NCBI GenBank assembly: GCA_023442085.1
Contig: JAEZMT010000254.1
Location: forward strand, 1 to 12,487
DNA length: 12,487 bases
Direction of reading: 5' to 3'
DNA from: Pseudomonadota bacterium
Lineage (GTDB): Bacteria; Pseudomonadota; Alphaproteobacteria; Rhizobiales; Xanthobacteraceae
The notes under the pieces are model-generated. The model had not been told where the DNA came from, ran no database searches, and was given only the letters and a program-made list of their open reading frames with translations. Position numbers and translations under genes: made by a program. Positions 6,621 through 12,487 of the stretch are shown here, piece after piece. Each line of letters starts with the position of its first letter. Positions within the stretch are counted from its first letter, which is position 1.

Positions 6621-7630
6621 TGCTGCGCGCGCCCGCCTTCTGGTGGCGCGACCGGCCCGGCCTTGCCGCCGCCCTGCTCTCTCCGGTGGCGGCGGTGATC
6701 GGCGGCGTCGCGCTGCGCCGGCTCGGGCAGGCCGGCGGTTCGGTGAACGTGCCGGTGATCTGCATCGGCAATCCCACGGTCGGCGGCGCGGGCAAGACGC
6801 CCACCGCCATCGCCCTCATCGAGCGGCTCAAGACGCGCGGCGCGCGGCCCTTCGCATTGCTGCGCGGGCATGGCGGCAAAGCCAAGGCGCCCCTTCGCGT
6901 CGATCCCGGCGCCCACAGCGCGTCGGACGTGGGCGACGAAGCCCTGCTGCTCGCCCGCCACGCGCCCACCATCGTCGCCGGTAGCGATCGTCTGGGTGGC
7001 GCGCGGCTGGCAGTGGCGCAGGGCGCGAGCCACGTGGTGATGGACGACGGCTTCCAGAATCCCTCGCTCAGCAAGGACAGCGCGCTGCTGGTGATCGACG
7101 CCGGCGTGGGTGTGGGCAACGGCCAAGTCACACCGTCCGGCCCCCTGCGCGCGCCCCTGGCACCGCAGCTCGCCATGGCCGATGCGGTGCTGGTGATCGG
7201 CGAGGGCGCGCCGGGCGAGCGGGTGGCCGTCGCGGCGGGCGCGGCGGGGCTTCCCGTGTGGCGCGGGCATCTCGCGCCGGAGCCTGCGGCCATCGCGGCG
7301 CTGGAGCGCGCGCCGCTGATCGCCTTCGCCGGCATCGGACGGCCGGAGAAGTTCTTCGCCACGCTGGAGGCCTGCGGACTGACGGTGGTCGCCCGCCATG
7401 CCTTCGCCGACCACCACCCCTACCGGCCAGAAGAAATCGCCCGCCTCGCGGCGGAAGCGGCGCGGCGCGGGGCGCGGCTGGTGACGACGCAGAAGGATCA
7501 CGCGCGGCTGGCACCCGAGGTCGGGGCCGGCATCGCCACCCTGCCCGTCCGCCTCGTCCTCGATGGCACGGATGCGCTGGATGTCCTGATCGACCGCGCC
7601 GAGGCCCGCGCCGCCGCGCGAATGTCCTGA
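6620..7630 (+). CDS. lpxK: Tetraacyldisaccharide 4'-kinase
   Basis: LpxK phosphorylates the 4' position of the tetraacyl disaccharide 1-phosphate to give lipid IVA, the substrate of WaaA. The protein is 336 residues, a normal length. It has the family N-terminus (APAFWWRDRPG), an amphipathic or hydrophobic stretch at about 15-35 for membrane binding, a Walker A P-loop GNPTVGGAGKT (50-60), the LLRGHGGK region (80-87), VGDEALLLA (104-112), the MDDGFQN signature (141-147), and FADHHPY plus TTQKDHAR in the C-terminal part. The start is the ATG at 6620, overlapping the waaA stop; the long upstream extension in this frame is only antiphase reading through waaA. The order waaA then lpxK is the reverse of biochemical order, which has no functional meaning in a polycistronic message. 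Confidence 0.96.
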   Translation: MLRAPAFWWRDRPGLAAALLSPVAAVIGGVALRRLGQAGGSVNVPVICIGNPTVGGAGKTPTAIALIERLKTRGARPFALLRGHGGKAKAPLRVDPGAHSASDVGDEALLLARHAPTIVAGSDRLGGARLAVAQGASHVVMDDGFQNPSLSKDSALLVIDAGVGVGNGQVTPSGPLRAPLAPQLAMADAVLVIGEGAPGERVAVAAGAAGLPVWRGHLAPEPAAIAALERAPLIAFAGIGRPEKFFATLEACGLTVVARHAFADHHPYRPEEIARLAAEAARRGARLVTTQKDHARLAPEVGAGIATLPVRLVLDGTDALDVLIDRAEARAAARMS

Positions 7631-7636
7631 TGCGCC

Positions 7637-8008
7637 TCAGCGCTGCCGGGCCAGCAGCGCGGTCGCCGCCACCGTCAGCCAGCCGAGGATCATCAGGCTG
7701 CCGCCGAACGGCGCGCTGCCGCCCAGGAGCTTGACATCCATCAAGGCCCGCGCCGCCAGATCGCCCGAAAACAGAAGCGTGCCGAGCGCGATGGCGCTTG
7801 CCCCCACCTTCAGCAGCACGCCCCCGCGGGTGAGCTGAAGGGCAAGGGCCACCAGCGCAGCCAGCGCGGCGGCGTTGAACAGCAGGAAGTGCGCGGCGGT
7901 TTCCAGATTGGTTCCGCCGCCCACATGGGCCGCCGCTGCCGAAGCGGCGACGCCGGCCGCGCCGAACAGGCCGGCAAGAAGGACGAGAAGACGGGTCCAG
8001 AGGTCCAT
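7637..8008 (-). CDS. DUF423 family membrane protein
   Basis: This 123-residue, strongly hydrophobic protein fits the small inner-membrane DUF423 family (YgdD-like). About four membrane helices are visible: residues 5-27, 38-60, 66-88 and 98-118. The motif LAGLFGAAGVAASAAAAHV at the N-terminus corresponds to the family's Gly/Ala-rich first helix ending near a histidine, and HFLLFNAAAL around residue 40 matches the second. The molecular function of the family is not established. The ATG at 8008 has AAGGA (8021-8017) 8 bases upstream. It converges on lpxK, with only 6 bases between the two stop codons and no separate terminator. A 7-bp inverted repeat (7640-7660) lies inside its final codons. 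Confidence 0.88.
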   Translation of the reverse strand: MDLWTRLLVLLAGLFGAAGVAASAAAAHVGGGTNLETAAHFLLFNAAALAALVALALQLTRGGVLLKVGASAIALGTLLFSGDLAARALMDVKLLGGSAPFGGSLMILGWLTVAATALLARQR

Positions 8009-8100
8009 CGGGCGTTTCCTTGAGGCGCCGCGGCCGATCGCGGGCAGCCGTCTATACGCCCACCAACAGGGTCGCGGTGCATGACATCGCGGCGCAGGGT

Positions 8101-8117
8101 GTGACGGCGCCCGTCAC
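8101..8117 (+). repeat. Perfect dyad upstream of acsA
   Basis: GTGACGG and CCGTCAC are perfect 7-base inverted repeats around CGC. The site lies 81 bases upstream of the predicted acsA -35 element and 92 bases from the DUF423 start on the other strand. A second GC-rich dyad (CCCCGG with CCGGGG, 8122-8139) follows. It could be an operator for either divergent gene or a hairpin; no regulator can be named from sequence. Confidence 0.55.
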
Positions 8118-8139
8118 GATCCCCCGGCAAAGCCCGGGG

Positions 8140-8225
8140 CCAACCAAGGGCTATGAGCCCAAAGTCTGGCTGGGCGGTGCCTTGTAGAGCGTCGAGGCGC
8201 TCAGCATAATCCGCCCCAACCAAGG
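8140..8225 (+). repeat. Direct repeat CCAACCAAGG, two copies upstream of acsA
   Basis: The same ten bases occur at 8140-8149 and 8216-8225, 76 bases apart start to start. They flank the predicted acsA promoter: one copy is upstream of the -35 element and one covers the predicted transcription start. This placement would suit a repressor or activator binding pair, but two copies of ten bases could also be coincidence. Confidence 0.45.
8182..8210 (+). promoter_or_regulatory. acsA: Predicted acsA promoter
   Basis: TTGTAG (8182-8187) and CATAAT (8205-8210) are 17 bases apart, giving a predicted start near 8217 and a leader of about 70 bases. The spacer contains an inverted repeat, GAGCG-N6-CGCTC (8187-8202), and the leader has GGCGG-GTA-CCGCC (8224-8236). 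The -10 element is close to consensus. Confidence 0.55.
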
Positions 8226-8285
8226 CGGGTACCGCCGTGAACGATGGACAGCGGACGAAGCAGTCCGCGCGAGGGAGGCTTGAAG

Positions 8286-10238
8286 ATGTCCGACAAGGTC
8301 TACGACGTTCCGTCCCAGTGGGCCCAGAAGGCCTATGTGGACGACGCGCACTATCAGTCCATGTATGCCGCCTCGGTCAACGACCCGAACGCCTTCTGGG
8401 GCGAGCACGGCAAGCGGATCGACTGGTTCACGCCCTACACGAAGGTGAAGAACACCTCGTATGATCCCGGCCACGTCTCCATCAAGTGGTTCGAGGACGG
8501 CGTCACCAACGTCGCCTACAATTGCGTGGACCGGCATCTCGAGACCCGCGGCGACCAGGTGGCCATCATCTGGGAGGGCGACAGCCCCGACGAGAGCCGC
8601 AAGATCACCTATCGCGAACTCTCCTCCGAGGTGAACAAGCTCGCCAACGTGCTGCGCAACCGCGGCGTGGAGAAGGGTGATCGCGTCACCATCTATCTGC
8701 CGATGATCCCCGAAGCGGCGTTCGCGATGCTCGCCTGCGCGCGGCTCGGCGCCATTCACTCCATCGTGTTCGGCGGCTTCTCCCCGGACAGCCTCGGCGG
8801 GCGCATCGCCGACTGCGGCTCGAAGGTGGTCATCACCGCGGACGAGGGCCTGCGCGGCGGCCGCAAGGTGCCGCTGAAGGCCAATGTGGACGCGGCCGTG
8901 AACCAGATCGACGGCGGCGTGGACCACGTGATCGTGGTGCGCCGCACCGGCGGCAAGGTGGACATGGTTCCCGGCCGCGACGTCTATTACGACGAAGCCG
9001 CCGCCATGGTGACGGACGAGTGCCCGGCCGAGCCCATGAACGCGGAAGACCCGCTGTTCATCCTCTATACCTCCGGCTCCACCGGCAAGCCGAAGGGCGT
9101 GCTGCACACCACCGGCGGCTATCTCGTCTATGCGTCCATGACGCACCAGTACGTATTCGACTATCACCCCGGCGACATCTACTGGTGCACCGCGGACGTG
9201 GGCTGGGTGACGGGCCATTCCTACATCATCTATGGTCCGCTCGCGAACGGCGCCACCACGCTGATGTTCGAGGGCATCCCGAACTATCCCAGCATGTCCC
9301 GCTTCTGGGACGTGATCGACAAGCACCAGGTGTCGATCTTCTACACCGCCCCCACCGCCATCCGCTCGCTGATGCAGGCGGGCGAGGAGCCGGTGAAGAA
9401 GACCTCGCGCGCCTCCCTGCGCCTGCTCGGCTCGGTGGGCGAGCCCATCAATCCGGAAGCCTGGGAGTGGTATTACCGCGTGGTCGGCGAGGAGCGCTGC
9501 CCCATCGTCGATACGTGGTGGCAGACCGAGACCGGCGGCATCCTCATCACCCCCCTGCCCGGCGCGACGAAGCTCAAGCCCGGCTCGGCCACCCGCCCCT
9601 TCTTCGGCGTGCAGCCGGAAGTCGTGGATGCAGCCGGCACGGTGCTGGACGGCGCCTGCGAGGGCAACCTTGTGATCGCCGACTCTTGGCCCGGCCAGAT
9701 GCGCACGGTCTACGGCGACCATGAGCGCTTCGAGCAGACCTACTTCGCCACCTACCCCGGCAAGTATTTCACCGGCGACGGCTGCCGCCGCGACGCGGAC
9801 GGCTTCTACTGGATCACCGGCCGCGTGGACGACGTGATCAACGTCTCCGGCCACCGCATGGGCACGGCGGAGGTGGAAAGCGCCCTCGTCGCCCATCCGA
9901 AGGTGTCGGAGGCGGCGGTGGTCGGCTTCCCGCACGACATCAAGGGCCAGGGCATCTATGCCTATGTCACCCTGATGGCCGGCGAGGAGCCCTCCGAGGA
10001 GCTGCGCAAGGAGCTGGTGGCCTGGGTGCGCCGGGAGATCGGCCCCATCGCCTCGCCTGACCTGATCCAGTTCGCGCCGGGCCTGCCCAAGACCCGCTCG
10101 GGCAAGATCATGCGCCGCATCCTGCGCAAGATCGCCGAAGACCAGTTCGAGAGCCTCGGCGACACCTCGACGCTGGCCGATCCCGGCGTGGTGGAAGACC
10201 TCATCAGCAACCGCCAGAACAAGCGCGACGCCGCCTGA
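8286..10238 (+). CDS. acsA: Acetate--CoA ligase (acetyl-CoA synthetase)
   Basis: Acs activates acetate to acetyl-AMP and then acetyl-CoA in the cytoplasm, feeding the TCA and glyoxylate cycles. The 650 residues match the family length. The adenylate-forming core motifs are all present: YTSGSTGKPKG (261-271), the acetate-pocket WWQTETGG (411-418), YFTGDGCRRDADGFYWITGRVDDVINVSGHR in the hinge region, and C-terminal PKTRSGKIMRR with the catalytic lysine K607. In Salmonella Acs the equivalent lysine is reversibly acetylated to switch the enzyme off, so the same control is possible here (inference). The N-terminus (WAQKAYVDDAHYQSMY) is the ACS N-terminal domain. The ATG at 8286 has GGAGG 7 bases upstream (8274-8278), which rejects the longer in-frame start at 8244. 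Transcribed alone: own promoter and own terminator. Confidence 0.97.
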   Translation: MSDKVYDVPSQWAQKAYVDDAHYQSMYAASVNDPNAFWGEHGKRIDWFTPYTKVKNTSYDPGHVSIKWFEDGVTNVAYNCVDRHLETRGDQVAIIWEGDSPDESRKITYRELSSEVNKLANVLRNRGVEKGDRVTIYLPMIPEAAFAMLACARLGAIHSIVFGGFSPDSLGGRIADCGSKVVITADEGLRGGRKVPLKANVDAAVNQIDGGVDHVIVVRRTGGKVDMVPGRDVYYDEAAAMVTDECPAEPMNAEDPLFILYTSGSTGKPKGVLHTTGGYLVYASMTHQYVFDYHPGDIYWCTADVGWVTGHSYIIYGPLANGATTLMFEGIPNYPSMSRFWDVIDKHQVSIFYTAPTAIRSLMQAGEEPVKKTSRASLRLLGSVGEPINPEAWEWYYRVVGEERCPIVDTWWQTETGGILITPLPGATKLKPGSATRPFFGVQPEVVDAAGTVLDGACEGNLVIADSWPGQMRTVYGDHERFEQTYFATYPGKYFTGDGCRRDADGFYWITGRVDDVINVSGHRMGTAEVESALVAHPKVSEAAVVGFPHDIKGQGIYAYVTLMAGEEPSEELRKELVAWVRREIGPIASPDLIQFAPGLPKTRSGKIMRRILRKIAEDQFESLGDTSTLADPGVVEDLISNRQNKRDAA

Positions 10239-10272
10239 GGCTCTTCCGCCTGACAAGAACGACACCACAAGG

Positions 10273-10303
10273 CCGGCGTCCCTCGGGGCGCCGGTTTTCT
10301 TTT
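10273..10303 (+). terminator. Intrinsic terminator of acsA
   Basis: CCGGCGTCCC (10273-10282) pairs with GGGGCGCCGG (10285-10294), ten pairs including one G-U, and TTTTCTTTT follows directly. It begins 34 bases after the acsA stop codon. Confidence 0.92.
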
Positions 10304-10317
10304 GGGGCCCACCGCAC

Positions 10318-10348
10318 AAGAAAAACCGGGCGCTCGCGAGAGGCCCGG
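10318..10348 (-). terminator. Intrinsic terminator on the minus strand, distal
   Basis: Read on the minus strand, CCGGGC and GCCCGG (10348-10343 and 10331-10326) pair around an 11-base loop that itself contains the palindrome CTCGCGAG. TTTTTCTT follows (10325-10318). It is the second stop signal after the 90-residue gene and also faces the acsA terminator. Confidence 0.8.
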
Positions 10349-10366
10349 CGGGAGGATTGTGACGAA

Positions 10367-10391
10367 GACAAAACGGCGAGGGGGGCTCGCC
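10367..10391 (-). terminator. Terminator-like hairpin just after the 90-residue gene
   Basis: On the minus strand GGCGAG and CTCGCC pair around CCCCC, followed by GTTTTGTC. It lies 7 bases beyond the stop codon at 10399. The T-run is short, so it may be weaker than the distal hairpin at 10318-10348. Confidence 0.6.
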
Positions 10392-10398
10392 ACGCCGC

Positions 10399-10671
10399 TC
10401 AGTGCGAGCGGCTGACCACCGTGTATTCGCCGGCGGCGACCCGTTCGGCGACGCGCGCGACATATTCGGAACTTGCGGCCTCGCCATAGGTGGCGACGAG
10501 GCTGCGGAGGGCCGTGAACAGCGCGGCCTGCACGAGGCAATCCTCGTCCAGCCCCTCGCGCACGGCCTCGACCCACGCATCGTTCAGATAGGTCAAAGCG
10601 GCGTGGCGGTCATCGGCGGCCATGTCCGAGATTTCGGGCAGGTCGATGACGGGGTTGGTCAGGGTGGACAC
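10399..10671 (-). CDS. Uncharacterised 90-residue protein
   Basis: I do not recognise a family. The product is a small, acidic, probably all-helical cytoplasmic protein: after a non-structured N-terminus (STLTNPVIDLPEISD) come three likely helices at about 19-40, 43-62 and 67-84, with one cysteine (C45) and no signal peptide or membrane segment. It starts with GTG at 10671, supported by GGAGG (10685-10681) 9 bases upstream; the internal ATG (residue 17) has no ribosome site. It lies 105 bases downstream of the TIGR02301-type gene on the same strand and is followed by two terminator hairpins, which supports a real transcribed gene. A TAGATA-like -10 is visible upstream without a good -35. Confidence 0.72.
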   Translation of the reverse strand: MSTLTNPVIDLPEISDMAADDRHAALTYLNDAWVEAVREGLDEDCLVQAALFTALRSLVATYGEAASSEYVARVAERVAAGEYTVVSRSH

Positions 10672-10776
10672 GTTTGGCTGCCTCCGCGCCGCAGAACCGA
10701 ACGGCGCACGGGATATCTAGCACTTCACGCAGGGCGATTCAGGCGAGTTCTGACCAAAAGGTTAACACGGAACCGG

Positions 10777-11172
10777 TCAATTGCCCCCATACCGCACGAC
10801 GATTTCGTGCGTGAGGCGCCCGCCCTCGTCGAGTTGGCGGTCCACGGCCATCCGCGCGGCCGGCGTGCAGCTGCGGTAGACCTCCGCATAGCTGGAATAG
10901 CCGCGGTTGAAGCTGGCGATGATCTTGGTGCGGCGCGTCTCCGACGGCTGCTCGGTGTCGATCAGCGCCTGCATCTCGTTGCGCCAGCGCTGGGCCTCGG
11001 CAGTGACGCCGCACAGGGGCCGCAGGTAATGCAGGGCGCCGAGGATCTCCGCGAGCCGCATCAGGTCGCCGTCATAGGGCGGTGGCGCGCCTTCCGTCGG
11101 CCCGGCGGCGCGCGCGGGACCGGCCAGCACGAGGCCGGCGGCGAGAAGGAGAGAGATGGCGCGCATCAGCAT
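10777..11172 (-). CDS. TIGR02301-type secreted protein of unknown function
   Basis: The 131-residue product resembles the uncharacterised TIGR02301 family known from Rhizobiales. The recognisable core is DLMRLAEILGALHYLRPLC (36-54), WRNEMQALID (63-72), FNRGYSSYAEVYRSCTPAA (88-106), and a final helix ending VVRYGG. Residues 1-22 are a Sec signal peptide with an ARA-type cleavage site, so the protein is probably periplasmic. Two cysteines, C54 and C102, each in a conserved-looking motif, could form one disulfide (inference). The start is taken at 11172; ATG at 11166 is equally in frame and would shorten the signal peptide by two residues. AGGAG lies rather far upstream, and GGCGGA is closer. 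It follows the Nudix gene by 62 bases on the same strand, suggesting co-transcription. Confidence 0.85.
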   Translation of the reverse strand: MLMRAISLLLAAGLVLAGPARAAGPTEGAPPPYDGDLMRLAEILGALHYLRPLCGVTAEAQRWRNEMQALIDTEQPSETRRTKIIASFNRGYSSYAEVYRSCTPAARMAVDRQLDEGGRLTHEIVVRYGGN

Positions 11173-11234
11173 GGTTCCGCCGTCACTCCTGCGGCCCGCG
11201 GCGCGCCGGGTCAAGGGGGCGAACGGCGCAGCCC

Positions 11235-11699
11235 TCACATCTCGCCCATCAGGAGCGCGGCCTTGGCCACCACCTCGGCGAGCCCCTCGGTGGTGGTGAG
11301 GCTCGCGACCTCGTTGGGCCGGAACCAGCCCACCTCCGCCGCCTCTTCGCCCGGCATGGGCTCCCCGCCGCGCCAGCGGGCGGCATGGGCGAGCACCACG
11401 AAATGGGCCTTCAGCTCGCCGTCGCCGTTGCGGACGATGATGTCGCGGGCGGCGGCGAGGCCGATGATCTCGGCCTCCACGCCCACCTCCTCCATCACCT
11501 CGCGCACGGCCGCCTCGGCCACCGTCTCGCCCGGCTCCACGCGCCCGCCCGGCAGGCTCCACAGCCCGGCACCGGGATTGGCGGCGCGGCGGGCGAGCAG
11601 CACGAGGGGGCCGCGGAACACGGCGGCGCTGGCGGCGAGGGTCGGGCGCACCTCCACCGGCGGGAGGGCCGGCGTCTCGCGCTCAAGGGTGTCGGACAT
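11235..11699 (-). CDS. Nudix hydrolase
   Basis: This 154-residue protein hydrolyses a nucleoside diphosphate linked to some other group; the substrate cannot be fixed from sequence. The Nudix box is complete at residues 52-74 and fits GX5EX7REUXEEXGU: G52, E58, R66, E67, E70, E71, G73, V74. Ahead of it is the beta-strand region ASAAVFRGPLVLLARRAANPGAGLWSLPGG, and after it ARDIIVRNGDGELKAHFVVLAHAARW and EVGWF complete the fold. Proteins of this kind are often annotated as ADP-ribose or sugar-nucleotide pyrophosphatases. The ATG at 11699 gives normal family length, although the ribosome site is weak (CGGGA). It is divergent from the HD hydrolase across 101 bases and probably co-transcribed with the TIGR02301-type gene. 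Confidence 0.92.
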   Translation of the reverse strand: MSDTLERETPALPPVEVRPTLAASAAVFRGPLVLLARRAANPGAGLWSLPGGRVEPGETVAEAAVREVMEEVGVEAEIIGLAAARDIIVRNGDGELKAHFVVLAHAARWRGGEPMPGEEAAEVGWFRPNEVASLTTTEGLAEVVAKAALLMGEM

Positions 11700-11746
11700 G
11701 GGAAATCCCGGAACGGAAAGGGTCGCGGCCACCCGTGACGGACGGC

Positions 11747-11774
11747 TTGTGGCGTTTCGGCCGGAGCTTACCTT
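11747..11774 (+). promoter_or_regulatory. Possible promoter of the HD hydrolase gene
   Basis: TTGTGG (11747-11752) and TACCTT (11769-11774) are 16 bases apart in the 101-base divergent gap, with AGGAG and the GTG start following. The hexamer matches are modest. Confidence 0.3.
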
Positions 11775-11800
11775 TCCCCGATCCGAGGAGCACGCGATTC

Positions 11801-12445
11801 GTGACCGAGCCAGCCGTCCCCGCCAAACCCGCCACAAAAGCCATCCGGCGCGCCGGCGCCGCCCCGCGCGCATGGCAGCGCATGCTCTCCGGCCGCCGCC
11901 TCGATCTGCTCGACCCCTCCCCCCTCGACGTGGAGATCGAGGACATCGCCCACGGCCTCGCCCGCGTGGCGCGCTGGAACGGCCAGACCTCAGGCGCCAA
12001 CATCTTCTCGGTGGCGCAGCATTCCCTGCTGGTGGAGAAGATCTCCCGCCGCACCCATCCGGATCTCGACGCCCGCTGGCGCCTGTGCGTGCTGCTGCAC
12101 GACGCGCCGGAATACGTGATCGGCGACATGATCTCCCCGTTCAAGGCGGTGCTGGGCGGCGACTACAAGGCCGTGGAGGCGCGCCTCCTCAATGCCATCT
12201 GCGTGCGCTTCTCGCTGCCGGTGGGCTGGCCCGATCAACTTTTGAAGATCGTCAAAGCGGCGGACCGCGCCTCGGCCTATTTCGAGGCGACGCGGCTGGC
12301 GGGATTTGCGGAAGAGGAGGCGAAAGCCTTCTTCGGCCGCCCGGCCCGCCTCGACGCTGGGGTGGAAAAGGATTATCTCACCCCCTGGGAGGCGGAAACG
12401 GCGAAAGCCCGTTTCCTCAAGAGATTCGAGGAGCTTGCGCCATGA
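11801..12445 (+). CDS. HD-domain hydrolase, YfbR-like phosphohydrolase
   Basis: The 214-residue protein has the HD-domain metal-site residues in order: H74 in FSVAQHSLL, the H100-D101 pair in LLHDAPEYVIGDM, and D155 in KAADRAS. The preceding RVARWNGQT segment and overall arrangement resemble YfbR 5'-nucleotidases, which dephosphorylate deoxyribonucleoside monophosphates, so a nucleotide phosphohydrolase is the likeliest role; the exact substrate is inferred. The first 25 residues are basic and Ala/Pro-rich and probably disordered. The start is the GTG at 11801, with AGGAG (11786-11790) 10 bases upstream; the longer in-frame GTG at 11735 has only a weak site and adds unconserved-looking sequence. 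Its stop overlaps the next gene's start as ATGA, indicating coupling. Confidence 0.87.
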   Translation: MTEPAVPAKPATKAIRRAGAAPRAWQRMLSGRRLDLLDPSPLDVEIEDIAHGLARVARWNGQTSGANIFSVAQHSLLVEKISRRTHPDLDARWRLCVLLHDAPEYVIGDMISPFKAVLGGDYKAVEARLLNAICVRFSLPVGWPDQLLKIVKAADRASAYFEATRLAGFAEEEAKAFFGRPARLDAGVEKDYLTPWEAETAKARFLKRFEELAP

Positions 12446-12487
12446 TCCATGTCTGCTCCCTCGCCAAGCTGCACGAAACGGTGGAAC
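12442..12487 (+). CDS. Start of a probable tyrosine-phosphatase-like protein, cut by right edge
   Basis: Only 15 codons are visible: MIHVCSLAKLHETVE. The ATG overlaps the HD-hydrolase stop (ATGA). An MIHVCxLxxL beginning recalls small tyrosine-phosphatase-family proteins that accompany HD hydrolases in Rhizobiales genomes. This is recognition from a very short stretch plus context, and the catalytic CX5R loop is outside the window, so the function is tentative while the presence of a gene start is likely. Confidence 0.5.
   Translation, partial: MIHVCSLAKLHETVE

Noticed and set aside
8151..10580. 809-codon minus-strand open frame opposite acsA
   Set aside because: It is an antisense shadow: low-complexity Ala/Gly/His/Arg composition, no motif, crosses the acsA terminator, and the plus strand is a complete acetyl-CoA synthetase.
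10739..10776. Possible terminator after the TIGR02301-type gene
   Set aside because: Only three- to four-base arms (ACC-TTTT-GGT) are present with no following T-run on the minus strand.
11173..11562. N-terminal extension of the TIGR02301-type protein
   Set aside because: It overlaps the Nudix gene in another frame and would bury the signal peptide that begins at 11172.
1..12487. Search for mobile elements, CRISPR arrays, tRNA genes or a defence cluster
   Set aside because: No transposase, integrase, terminal repeats, regularly spaced repeats or tRNA-like folds were seen; all large genes are core metabolism with uniform composition.

Overview
The window is GC-rich chromosomal DNA from an alphaproteobacterium, most likely Hyphomicrobiales (Rhizobiales) and perhaps close to Xanthobacteraceae. 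The evidence is the gene set: a DUF4170 protein, a DUF374 acyltransferase beside waaA and lpxK, a TIGR02301-type protein next to a Nudix gene, and an HD hydrolase overlapping a probable tyrosine-phosphatase gene. The genus is inferred from protein character only. I see no insertion sequence, prophage, tRNA, rRNA or CRISPR array; this looks like core genome.

Layout. (1) Bases 1-1490, minus strand: the acetolactate synthase large subunit gene, cut by the left edge. Its upstream region (1491-1790) holds a sigma-70-like promoter, an 18-residue leader peptide with an Ile-Val-Ile-Leu-Leu-Val run, and a terminator hairpin, which together form a classical branched-chain amino acid attenuator. (2) Bases 1840-3377, plus strand: a small secreted four-cysteine protein of unknown function, then ubiA for ubiquinone synthesis. 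(3) Bases 3463-7630, plus strand: a tight gene string, cysQ-like phosphatase, DUF4170 protein, DUF374 acyltransferase, waaA and lpxK, joined by short gaps or ATGA/TGATG overlaps. It serves the Kdo-lipid A end of LPS synthesis. (4) Bases 7637-8008, minus strand: a DUF423 membrane protein, convergent with lpxK. (5) Bases 8009-10303, plus strand: a dyad-rich control region, acetyl-CoA synthetase, and a strong intrinsic terminator. (6) Bases 10316-11699, minus strand: a Nudix hydrolase, a TIGR02301-type secreted protein, and a 90-residue unknown protein followed by two terminators. (7) Bases 11801-12487, plus strand, divergent from Nudix: an HD-domain hydrolase overlapping the start of a probable tyrosine-phosphatase-like gene that runs off the right edge.

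Functionally the window is housekeeping: branched-chain amino acid, quinone and lipid A synthesis, acetate activation and nucleotide clean-up. The most informative non-coding signal is the ilv attenuator. The best gene-level unknowns are the four-cysteine secreted protein, the DUF4170/DUF374 pair inside the lipid A operon, and the 90-residue protein at 10399-10671. I found no convincing new defence or mobile system.
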